From positions 1 to 11,404 of the forward strand of contig DAOVGU010000157.1 in the NCBI GenBank assembly GCA_030672255.1: 11,404 bases of DNA. The letters run 5' to 3'. This document shows positions 1 through 5,939 of this stretch, in pieces. Under the pieces are notes generated by a model that searched no databases, was not told the origin of the DNA, and was given only the letters and a program-made list of their open reading frames with translations. The stretch is from a bacterium (GTDB lineage: Bacteria; Ratteibacteria; UBA8468). The translations under genes were made by a program, and so were the position numbers. Every line of letters begins with the position of its first letter. The stretch's first letter is position 1.

Positions 1-685
1 AAAGGTCGAGAAACATCAGGAAAGAGTGCTTTATTGGACTGACCTTTGACGCCGGGGAATTCAGCCAGCGAACAGGAACCTCCTTCACCCTCTTTTTAAA
101 CCTCTTTGCTAAATAAAGAATTTCTACATCGAAACAAAAACCGGAAAGTCGCTGTTGGCTGAAGAGGAAATTGGCCGTTTTCTTCTCAAAACATTTAAAG
201 CCGCACTGGGTATCCGAAAAACCCCTCACCACAAGAAGTTTCACCAAAAGATGGAAGAGCCTTCCCATTAATCTGCGAAAAAATGGCTGTGGGATAGGAA
301 CCTCAGAGTCTGGTAAAGCCCGGGAGCCAATTGCAAGATGGTAGCCCCTCTTCAACCAAAAAAGAAGTTTCTCTGTCTCCTCAATGGGCGTGGAGAGGTC
401 AGCATCGGAAAAAAGGATAAAATCGCCAGAAGCAGAAAGAATCCCTTGCCTGATGCTATAGCCTTTCCCTTTTCTCTCTTTATTCTTTAGGAGAATAGCC
501 CTTTCTCCAAAATTCTCTATGATCTTTGCCGTTTGGTCAGCGCTTGCATCATCGACGACGATAATCTCATTGGAATAGTTCTGATGAGAAAGGTAAGAGC
601 TAATTTTTTCCAGACTTTTTCCAATTCTTCCCTCCTCATTATAAGCAGGAATAATCACTGAAATGAAGGGGTCAGGTCTCAACAT
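1..685 (-). CDS. GT2 family glycosyltransferase, dolichyl/polyprenyl-phosphate sugar transferase type (partial, C-terminus off the left edge)
   Basis: The frame is open from ATG at 685 to the window edge, giving 228 residues. It is a GT-A fold glycosyltransferase of the DPM1/ALG5 type. It opens with SVIIPAYNEE (9-18), then VVDDAS (43-48, nucleotide-sugar binding), the acidic DADLSTP motif (94-100, metal/nucleotide site), GSR (120-122), DTQCGFK (158-164) and EVPVRW (202-207). Enzymes of this family move a sugar from a nucleotide sugar to polyprenyl phosphate at the cytoplasmic face of the membrane. The only suitable start, M-L-R-P-D-P, is encoded by the terminal 24-bp repeat of the upstream transposase element and overlaps that gene's stop by 14 nt. 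There is no Shine-Dalgarno site, so translation may be coupled, or the native start may have been lost when the element inserted. With the ArnT-like and PAP2 genes it suggests envelope lipid glycosylation. The family call is firm; the sugar is unknown. Confidence 0.88.
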   Translation of the reverse strand, partial: MLRPDPFISVIIPAYNEEGRIGKSLEKISSYLSHQNYSNEIIVVDDASADQTAKIIENFGERAILLKNKERKGKGYSIRQGILSASGDFILFSDADLSTPIEETEKLLFWLKRGYHLAIGSRALPDSEVPIPQPFFRRLMGRLFHLLVKLLVVRGFSDTQCGFKCFEKKTANFLFSQQRLSGFCFDVEILYLAKRFKKRVKEVPVRWLNSPASKVSPIKHSFLMFLDL

Positions 686-691
686 TTGACA
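668..691 (+). repeat. 24-bp RAYT-element terminal repeat, left copy
   Basis: It reads GGGGTCAGGTCTCAACATTT followed by GACA on the plus strand. On the minus strand the same bases encode both the transposase C-terminus (S-N-V-E-T-stop) and, in another frame, the GT2 N-terminus (M-L-R-P-D-P). Confidence 0.85.
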
Positions 692-1610
692 TTTTTTCTA
701 TCTTAGTTATTAATAAGTCCAATCTTTTGTCCCCTTTCCTCTGCTTCTCTAATCGATGAGAAATTTGACTCACACCTGCATCGGATATTCCATAATATTG
801 TCCTATTTCAGAAAGTTTTCTCTCGGTATATTTATGGATAAGATAAATGGCTATTTTTCTTGCCAACTTCTTCTCATTAATATGTTGGTTCACTATCTGG
901 TCTATTTCTTCAGGGGTTCTCGTAACTTTCAATCGTTTTATCTGCGGGATTTCTTTATTTTCCTTATTCTTTAAGAATCTATCTCTTACCCATCCAACAA
1001 AATCAGAATCGCCGAGAATAAAACCCCCTTTAATATTCTCTTTGATAATACCAGCCTCTTTTCCAATTGCCTCCTCAACAAATTTTTCATATAGCGCGTG
1101 AGATTTTTTTCTGTCTCTACTGAAGATGGACAAAATAAATTCTGTAGTTAAAAAATCAGGGGCTTTTTTATCGGAAATAAAGTATTGATAACTGGACCAA
1201 GGATAATCTTGCGGGTCTTTTCTTATATTTGCCCTTACTGGATTCAGGTGAATATATCTCGATAAAGAATGGAGGTGTTGATCCGCTTGAATCAATATAG
1301 ACTTATATCTTCCTTGGAATAAATGGCCTGCCCTCTTGTATCTTGCATTGAAGTAGGCGGTATAACTGGAATTTAAGCCATGCATCATTTTGATAAGATT
1401 CGGCTTCTGAGTCTCCAAAAGAAGATGGTAATGGTTATTCATAAGGCAGTAAGCATGAATCTTAATATGATAACGAACAGTGAGGTCTTTAAGATAGTTG
1501 AGAAATTTTTCCCGGTCAAAATCACTGGCAAAGATTTCTCCCTCTTCATTGCCACGAGAAATAATATGATAAAAAGCTCCAGCATATTCTATCCTTAAAG
1601 GTCTAGCCAT
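672..1610 (-). CDS. REP-associated tyrosine transposase (Y1_Tnp / TnpA-REP family)
   Basis: This is a 312-residue single-strand DNA transposase of the IS200/IS605-related RAYT group. It opens with MARPLRIEY and AFYHIISRGN, the usual RAYT N-terminus. The HUH metal site is H60-Y61-H62 in NNHYHLLLE. The catalytic tyrosine is Y119 in SLSRYIHLNPVRA, preceded by the typical FQGRYK (98-103). The C-terminal part (about 230-300), with ARKIAIYLIHKYT and IGQYYGISDAGVSQI, is a DnaA-C/Trp-repressor-like helix-turn-helix often found in longer RAYTs. An AGGAAG Shine-Dalgarno site at 1617-1622 lies 6 nt before the ATG. The last five residues are encoded by the element's own terminal repeat. All catalytic residues are present, so the protein may be active. 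Such enzymes are linked to the spread of short palindromic repeats, and this genome segment is rich in them. Confidence 0.93.
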   Translation of the reverse strand: MARPLRIEYAGAFYHIISRGNEEGEIFASDFDREKFLNYLKDLTVRYHIKIHAYCLMNNHYHLLLETQKPNLIKMMHGLNSSYTAYFNARYKRAGHLFQGRYKSILIQADQHLHSLSRYIHLNPVRANIRKDPQDYPWSSYQYFISDKKAPDFLTTEFILSIFSRDRKKSHALYEKFVEEAIGKEAGIIKENIKGGFILGDSDFVGWVRDRFLKNKENKEIPQIKRLKVTRTPEEIDQIVNQHINEKKLARKIAIYLIHKYTERKLSEIGQYYGISDAGVSQISHRLEKQRKGDKRLDLLITKIEKMSNVET

Positions 1611-1687
1611 AAAGATCTTCCTAATCTTCTGAAAAATTGAAAGTGAGAGAAAACTATATCAAATTTAATCTATGTTGCTGTGAGCAA

Positions 1688-1770
1688 ATTGTGTCGGATT
1701 TCTTCTCTGAAGTTGTCCCGTATTTAATACGGGATGACCACCATTGCTTTCCTTCGGCCAGCGACACAAT
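1688..1770. repeat. Palindromic composite repeat inside the RAYT element, 5' of the transposase
   Basis: An outer inverted pair, ATTGTGTCG (1688-1696) and CGACACAAT (1762-1770), encloses a perfect hairpin, TCCCGTATTTAATACGGGA (1716-1734). Its 17-bp core recurs at 11331-11347 near the other end of the window, so this is a dispersed repeat family. The segment 1611-1820 holds no other gene. Confidence 0.7.
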
Positions 1771-1820
1771 GGCGCGTGGAATCTAATCATCTTCAGAAGA
1801 AGTAGCGCAATTCATAGAAG

Positions 1821-3458
1821 TTAATCCTCTCGCATATTCCTACTAAAGTCAGTATATAGTCTGATAGCGGAATTTGTCAAATGTTGAGACCTGACCCCCA
1901 ATAAGAGCAAAGTCATCTCCCCCTTGTTCTCAGAAAGGCCTTCCTTCTTAGCCAGAAGAACAAAGTCAGCTTTATCTTTAATGGTTTCATAATCCTTTTT
2001 TCTAATGAAGCAGAAGATTTTCTTTTCTCCTTTTGCACCTTCTTCTAATTCGGAAAGAGAATCAATTCTTTTAACAAAATGCTGGGTATAGAAGACCATG
2101 CTTGGCTCAAAGTAGCGAAAGGAGAAGACCGAATCGGAAGGAGAAGCCCTTTTCTCCACCAACTTTGCCAAAGGCGCAATGATTCTGAAGCTATTGACCT
2201 CGGGCACACTCTTCAGACTGAAGAAAAGAGCAAAGCAGAGCATTGTAATAACAAGAGAGGAAAAAATTCCCCTTACCTTAGGATAGGCAAGCACAGCAAA
2301 ACCACTACCGGCAACCAAGATAAAAAAGTTGATAACCAAGGCTTTAGAGGCAAGGTTAGGTTTTATCCAGAATAGGGAGATGGGCAGCAAAAGCAAAAGG
2401 ATACTCATCCCAAGGAGAATAAGAAGGGAAGGTTTTAAAAATGTGGTTTCCTCCTTTGCCCATAATTTAGCAATCAGGATAGAGGAAGGAGGAAAAAGGG
2501 GAAGGATATAATGAGGAAGTTTTGTCTGGGAAAGGGAGAAGAAAATGAAAACCACTATCATCCAGATAATCAAAAAGCCATATTTTTGACTTTTTAACTC
2601 TCCTCTTTTTGACCAGAGAGCACCTGGCAAAAAGACCGACCAGGGGAAAAGACCTAAGATCAAGACTGGAAGATAGTAATAAAAAGGGCCATAATGGGAC
2701 TGCATGGGATGAATGAATCTATAAAGATGTTGTCGCAGAATAAACTCAGAGAAGAATTTACCCCCGGAGCTCTTCATTATCGCCAGATACCAGGGGGAGA
2801 CGATGAGAAGGAAAACAACAAACCCTAAAGGTAAATGCATTTTTAGTTGTTTTAATTCTTTATTAAAAAAAAGAAAAAGAAGAATAATTACAGCGGGAAG
2901 AAGAAATCCGATCGGCCCTTTGGTAAGAACAGCCAGCCCCATCAGGCCATAAGAGATAGGATAGCAATATCTTTTCTCTCTTCCCAGGAAGAAAAAAAGC
3001 AGGGAGCCGGTAAAGAAAAAAAGTAGATAGGTATCTGTAATTGCTGCTCTGCCGAGAACCAGAAAGAAAAGGCTTGTTGAGAGGATGAGGGAGGAGAAAA
3101 TACCGGTTTTTCTGTCAAATAGGGTATTGCCAAGGAAAAATGTCAATAGTACCGTTCCTATTCCGAAGAGCACTGAGGGAAACCTTGCCGCAAATTCTCC
3201 TACGCCAAATAAACGAAAAGAGCCGACCATCATCCAGTAAGCAAATGGAGGTTTCTCTAAAAAGCTCGTTCCATTGAAAGAGGGAATAGCATAATTACCA
3301 GTTGCAAGCATCTCCCTGGCTGTCTCTGCATAGAAGGTCTCATCCCGATCCCAAAGAAAACTTTTTCCCAGACCGGGAAGGAGTAAAAGAGCAACAAAAA
3401 GGATTAAAAAAAGAACCAAAACCCAATTTTTGCTTGTACTTAATCGTGAAAAATTCAT
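1821..3458 (-). CDS. ArnT/PMT-like membrane glycosyltransferase (GT39/GT83 superfamily)
   Basis: This 545-residue polytopic membrane protein has about a dozen hydrophobic segments, the first at residues 12-30. Just after it, in the first extracytoplasmic loop, is the acidic motif W-D-R-D-E-T (36-41) followed by YAETAREM. EKPPFAYW (68-75) and RFPSVLFG come next. This is the layout of ArnT and related lipid-to-target transferases, which use a polyprenyl-phosphate sugar as donor and act on the outer face of the inner membrane. The acceptor (lipid A, glycan or protein) cannot be told from sequence. The ATG follows PAP2 closely (19-nt gap), consistent with an operon. Residues 521-545 (G-V-R-S-Q-H-L-T-N onward) are encoded by the right end of the RAYT element, so the native C-terminus has been replaced. 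The conserved catalytic region is untouched. Confidence 0.88.
   Translation of the reverse strand: MNFSRLSTSKNWVLVLFLILFVALLLLPGLGKSFLWDRDETFYAETAREMLATGNYAIPSFNGTSFLEKPPFAYWMMVGSFRLFGVGEFAARFPSVLFGIGTVLLTFFLGNTLFDRKTGIFSSLILSTSLFFLVLGRAAITDTYLLFFFTGSLLFFFLGREKRYCYPISYGLMGLAVLTKGPIGFLLPAVIILLFLFFNKELKQLKMHLPLGFVVFLLIVSPWYLAIMKSSGGKFFSEFILRQHLYRFIHPMQSHYGPFYYYLPVLILGLFPWSVFLPGALWSKRGELKSQKYGFLIIWMIVVFIFFSLSQTKLPHYILPLFPPSSILIAKLWAKEETTFLKPSLLILLGMSILLLLLPISLFWIKPNLASKALVINFFILVAGSGFAVLAYPKVRGIFSSLVITMLCFALFFSLKSVPEVNSFRIIAPLAKLVEKRASPSDSVFSFRYFEPSMVFYTQHFVKRIDSLSELEEGAKGEKKIFCFIRKKDYETIKDKADFVLLAKKEGLSENKGEMTLLLLGVRSQHLTNSAIRLYTDFSRNMRED
1875..1898 (-). repeat. 24-bp RAYT-element terminal repeat, right copy
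   Basis: It is an exact inverted copy of the repeat at 668-691. It is translated as part of the C-terminal tail of the ArnT-like protein. Confidence 0.85.
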
Positions 3459-3477
3459 GCTGCCCTATGGCAAGTAA

Positions 3478-4020
3478 TTATTTGCAGATATTTTTGTTAA
3501 ATGTTGAGACCTGACCCCTTTGCACTTTGCACAAAAAGAGTTTGGAGACAGAATAGCCGATAGCCCCACCTGCTATAAGGTCAGATGGCCAGTGAAGACC
3601 AAGATAGATTCTGGAGTAGGCAACAGTAAAGGCAAAGAGATAGAATAAGGGAGCAAGTCTTTTATAGGAGAAACTAAGAATGGTGGCTGCCGCAAAGATG
3701 GTGGTAGCGTGGCCAGAGGGAAAGGAACTACATTTGAATGAATAACCGAAGGTATGTACCGAGGTAAGGATTGCTAAGGGCCTGGGACGAGCAAAAACTT
3801 CTTTCAAAATCCGACAGATAATGCCGGAAACTGCCAAGCTTCCTATCCCCAAGAGGACAACCCTCTTTCTGCAGAGAACATACCAGCCAATAAAGATAAC
3901 CAGGGCAACTATTCCCTCCCCAAAAAAGGTGATGAAAAAATTAAGGTAGTCGGAAAACGGAGGACCCCAGCCATTCAAGTAGCAAAAAAGACGTTTATCG
4001 AGACCAAGAAAAAAATCCAT
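3478..4020 (-). CDS. PAP2-family membrane phosphatase (undecaprenyl-diphosphatase / lipid phosphatase type)
   Basis: The protein has 180 residues. It carries the complete three-part PAP2 acid phosphatase signature: K73-x6-R80-P81, P101-S-G-H104, and S136-R137-x5-H143-x3-D147. H104 and H143 are the catalytic histidines expected from the family. Hydrophobic segments at about 37-50, 54-70, 108-118, 125-136 and 148-163 fit the usual membrane bundle. The family removes phosphate from lipid pyrophosphates such as undecaprenyl diphosphate, or from lipid A. Beside an ArnT-like transferase and a GT2, carrier recycling or lipid A trimming is likely; which one is unresolved. From residue 168 on, the C-terminal tail is encoded by a solo copy of the 24-bp RAYT repeat and flanking DNA, so the native end was probably near K165. 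Confidence 0.92.
   Translation of the reverse strand: MDFFLGLDKRLFCYLNGWGPPFSDYLNFFITFFGEGIVALVIFIGWYVLCRKRVVLLGIGSLAVSGIICRILKEVFARPRPLAILTSVHTFGYSFKCSSFPSGHATTIFAAATILSFSYKRLAPLFYLFAFTVAYSRIYLGLHWPSDLIAGGAIGYSVSKLFLCKVQRGQVSTFNKNICK
3495..3518 (-). repeat. Solo copy of the 24-bp RAYT-element repeat
   Basis: It matches the two RAYT ends at 23 of 24 positions (one T for C change at 3498). No transposase or second copy is adjacent, so it is a solo repeat. On the minus strand it encodes R-G-Q-V-S-T-F-N at the end of the PAP2 protein. Confidence 0.85.
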
Positions 4021-4029
4021 TGATTATAA

Positions 4030-4186
4030 TGTCATTCTGAACGGAGTGAAGAATCTCAAAGCATGTTGCGAGCGCCAGCGAAGCAAACTCAATGAGATTG
4101 CCACGAGCCGATTCCATCGGCTCTCGCAACGACTTCATCGGATTGCCACGTCACTATCGTTCCTCGCAATGACAGCAATGCTGTCA
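4030..4186. repeat. Dispersed palindromic repeat between the PAP2 and DUF3108 genes
   Basis: The gap between the two minus-strand genes is a mosaic of GTCATTCTGA...GAATCTC and GATTGCCACG...CTCGCAATGACA units. This is a style of dispersed repeat seen in several uncultured bacterial lineages. It contains two perfect hairpins, GAGCCGATTCCATCGGCTC (4105-4123) and TGACAGCAATGCTGTCA (4170-4186). The second overlaps the DUF3108 stop codon. Related GTCATTCCGA...GAATCTC and GATTGCCACGG pieces occur at the right window end. No T-tract follows either hairpin, so neither is called a terminator. Confidence 0.7.
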
Positions 4187-4954
4187 TCTTAGATCACTTA
4201 ATTTACTCACCAGAGATAAGGTAGCAATACCAAAAGGGACTCTCGCCTGAATATAGAGAGGAATTTTTCTTTCGTCATCGGTAAGCCAGACTACCATCTT
4301 CCCTTTCCTAAAAAAAGCAGCCCGAAACCATGCTTCTGGCTCAATAATTAAAACCTTCCTGGACTTCCCTTGAAATCGTCTTTTTTCCCTTCTTAAGACT
4401 TTAATCTTTACGTCCCAGTTTTTTTTATCGGCATTAACCGGGATAGATAGGATATCTCCCGGCTCTAACTTCTTGGTACGCAGATAGTAGAAAGTGGAAA
4501 GAGGGTCCTGAACATCTAAAGGAATCTCCATCACTTCCTTTTCATGATGCTCCTCCAGGCTTTTGCCCAATCTGAAATGGATCCAGGTTGCCCGGTGATT
4601 CTCCTGATCATAAAGGATAGTATCCCGACGGTAGCGCTTCCCCCTTTTGATATAGCCAATATATTTGACCGGGATGAAACTCTCGGGTTGGACAAAGGAT
4701 TCTATTTTACTCTCTAACTCATAGAACAGAGAAATGACAAAGAGGGTGCATCGGGTTGAGGCAACGAAATGGTAGAGGGGTTTGCCATCAATATTTTTCA
4801 TCCCTTTTACCTCTAAAGATGCCTTTCCCACAGGAATAAAGTTCCAGGTAGCTCGATACTTAAGCTGTTCATTAAGGCTGAAAGGGCCTTCAGCATAAAT
4901 CCAACTGGCTAAAAAAAGGAGGAATGCAACCACCAAAAGCAAAGTTTTCTTCAT
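4184..4954 (-). CDS. Secreted DUF3108 domain protein
   Basis: The protein has 256 residues and a clear signal peptide: M-K-K-T then a leucine-rich core, with probable cleavage after WIYA (residue 21). The rest is a mostly beta-rich DUF3108 pattern. It starts with LKYRATWNFIPVGKASLEV, then DPLSTFYYLRTKKLEPGD in the middle, a charged VKVLRREKRRFQGKSRKV strand pair, and ends with MVVWLTDDERKIPLYIQ and a glycine-containing last strand. DUF3108 proteins are periplasmic or envelope-located and have no settled function. The gene lies 54 nt after the response-regulator locus and 163 nt before PAP2, separated from PAP2 by a dispersed repeat. Co-transcription with the envelope genes is plausible but unproved. 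The upstream Shine-Dalgarno site is weak. Confidence 0.82.
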   Translation of the reverse strand: MKKTLLLVVAFLLFLASWIYAEGPFSLNEQLKYRATWNFIPVGKASLEVKGMKNIDGKPLYHFVASTRCTLFVISLFYELESKIESFVQPESFIPVKYIGYIKRGKRYRRDTILYDQENHRATWIHFRLGKSLEEHHEKEVMEIPLDVQDPLSTFYYLRTKKLEPGDILSIPVNADKKNWDVKIKVLRREKRRFQGKSRKVLIIEPEAWFRAAFFRKGKMVVWLTDDERKIPLYIQARVPFGIATLSLVSKLSDLR

Positions 4955-5008
4955 CGATTTCTACATAAACATCTACAATGCCAACCAAGGTTTGCCACTA
5001 CTTAATTC

Positions 5009-5320
5009 TTATTTCTTCATTTCCAGGTGTTCTTTGACCTTAGCAAGAAGTTCTTCAGTATCGAATGGCTTGGTGATGTATTCATCCGCTCCGGTCTCCA
5101 TTCCCATTAACTTATCCTCTTTCTGTGCCCTTACGGTAAGCATAATCACCGGAATATCCTTGTATTGAGGGTCAAACTTAAAAAGCCGACAGACCTTAAA
5201 ACCATCCATCTTGGGAAGCATAATATCAAGAATGATTAAATCTGGCCTCTCCTCCCTCACCTTATTCAAGGCCTCCTCACCATCAGAGGCAGCCAGTATT
5301 TGATAATTGCTTGCCTCCAA
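5009..5320 (-). pseudogene. C-terminal receiver (REC) domain of a frameshifted double-receiver response regulator
   Basis: This frame carries the rest of the second receiver domain: ASDGEEALNKV, the phosphoacceptor in LIILDIMLPKMDG, the conserved threonine in VIMLT, and the lysine in YITKPF. Its first acidic pair (VDDEPE) lies in the other frame, in the preceding gene. The open stretch begins only after a stop just upstream of 5340 and has no better start than TTG at 5320. Adding one base near 5335-5336 restores A-L-T-I-R-L-E-A-S-N-Y after VDDEPE and gives a continuous protein of about 252 residues over 5009-5766. The slip is either a real mutation or a sequencing/assembly error. All receiver active-site residues are intact once the frame is repaired. 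Confidence 0.8.
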
Positions 5321-5766
5321 GCGAATTGTAAGCGCTCTGGTTCATCATCAACGATAAGAATCCTTTTCTTCTCACCTTTTCCCGCAACCTTCCTCTGTTC
5401 CTGGTAAGTGCGTAAACCTTTTCGGATTAACCCGGCTGCTCTCTGAAACTCATACCCTTTAGGAACAAATCCTGTTACCTTCAGTCCTTTCGTCTCTCTC
5501 AATATTCTTTCGGTTGCGAAGTCGGCTAACATCACCACCGGGAGCCCCTTGTTAAATTCCCTTATTTCCTTTAAGGTCTCGACTCCGTCCTTCTCCGGCA
5601 TATTCACATCCAACAAAAGGAGATCCGGCAACTGTAATTTTACTTTTTTTATTGCCTCCTCTCCACCTGAGGCGGTAACCACCTCGTAACCCCAGGATTC
5701 AAGCTTTGGTCTCATCATCCCTATTGCCTGGGATTCATCATCAACTAAAAGAATTCTTATACTCAT
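5266..5766 (-). CDS. Response regulator, first receiver domain plus start of a second (frameshifted)
   Basis: The protein opens with M-S-I-R-I-L-L-V-D-D. It has a receiver fold with the acidic pair D9-D10, phosphoacceptor D53 in LLLLDVNMPEKDG, and K103 in FVPKG. Position 81, normally Thr or Ser, is Ala (VVMLAD), so signal transmission through the first receiver may be altered or lost. A linker (about 118-132) leads to a second receiver, KKRILIVDDEPE (to residue 144). After that the frame changes and residues 145-166 are out-of-frame nonsense. There is no output domain, so partners must act by protein contact. The ATG coincides with the predicted transcription start of a strong promoter, implying a leaderless message. 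It is the first gene of the minus-strand block. Confidence 0.85.
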   Translation of the reverse strand: MSIRILLVDDESQAIGMMRPKLESWGYEVVTASGGEEAIKKVKLQLPDLLLLDVNMPEKDGVETLKEIREFNKGLPVVMLADFATERILRETKGLKVTGFVPKGYEFQRAAGLIRKGLRTYQEQRKVAGKGEKKRILIVDDEPERLQFAWRQAIIKYWLPLMVRRP

Positions 5767-5772
5767 AGCTTA

Positions 5773-5801
5773 ATTTTACAAGATTCACTTTTTTGTGTCA
5801 A
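5773..5801 (-). promoter_or_regulatory. Sigma70-type promoter for the minus-strand block; predicted leaderless start
   Basis: On the minus strand there is a consensus TTGACA (5801-5796), a 17-bp spacer and TAAAAT (5778-5773). The expected start, about 7 nt downstream, falls on 5766, the A of the response-regulator ATG, leaving no room for a ribosome binding site. Confidence 0.6.
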
Positions 5802-5820
5802 ATTACACCCCCACCTATCT

Positions 5821-5865
5821 CCTCCCCCCACTGCTTCGTTTCACGAAGCAAAACGGTGGGGGAGG
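5821..5865. repeat. Two-tier palindrome in the divergent intergenic region
   Basis: The outer arms are CCTCCCCCCAC (5821-5831) and GTGGGGGAGG (5856-5865), with one bulged C. They enclose a perfect hairpin, TGCTTCGT-TTC-ACGAAGCA (5832-5850). Further C-rich and G-rich tracts (5808-5812, 5878-5882) extend the symmetry loosely. It lies between the two divergent promoters. It is probably a dispersed repeat; a regulatory role is possible but not shown. Confidence 0.6.
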
Positions 5866-5901
5866 TATTATAGGAGAGGGGGAATTCTTATGCAATCAAG
5901 T

Positions 5902-5930
5902 TTGTATAAAGAGAAAGAGTGTGTTAAAAT
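5902..5930 (+). promoter_or_regulatory. Candidate promoter for rtcB; near-leaderless start predicted
   Basis: TTGTAT (5902-5907), a 17-bp spacer and TAAAAT (5925-5930) precede the rtcB ATG at 5940. The start would fall near 5937, leaving a leader of about 3 nt. No Shine-Dalgarno site is visible before the ATG. The -35 box is weak and the -10 box good. Confidence 0.45.
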
Positions 5931-5939
5931 TATTTCAAT

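Larger units (their letters stand above)
668..1898 (-). mobile_element. REP-associated tyrosine transposase (RAYT) element with 24-bp inverted ends
   Basis: The two ends, 668-691 and 1875-1898, are exact inverted copies of a 24-bp sequence beginning GGGGTCAGGTCTCAACATTT. Between them lie one Y1 transposase gene and about 260 bp of palindrome-rich DNA. I see no target duplication (left flank ATGAA, right flank CAATA), which fits HUH/Y1 chemistry. The element sits between the ArnT-like and GT2 genes. It supplies the last 25 codons of the former (residues 521-545) and the start codon of the latter. The exact element limits are an inference from the inverted repeats. Confidence 0.75.

Noticed and set aside
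668..3518. Three 24-bp repeats as a CRISPR array
   Set aside because: The copies are about 1.2 and 1.6 kb apart, differ in orientation and are tied to a transposase. There are no regular spacers and no cas genes.
4170..4186. Rho-independent terminator at the end of the DUF3108 gene
   Set aside because: The hairpin is perfect but is not followed by a T-run in the direction of transcription, and its composition matches the surrounding dispersed repeat.
5325..5345. Programmed -1 ribosomal frameshift in the response regulator
   Set aside because: A -1 slip would join the frames, but there is no slippery heptamer or clear downstream stimulator. Mutation or sequence error is more likely.
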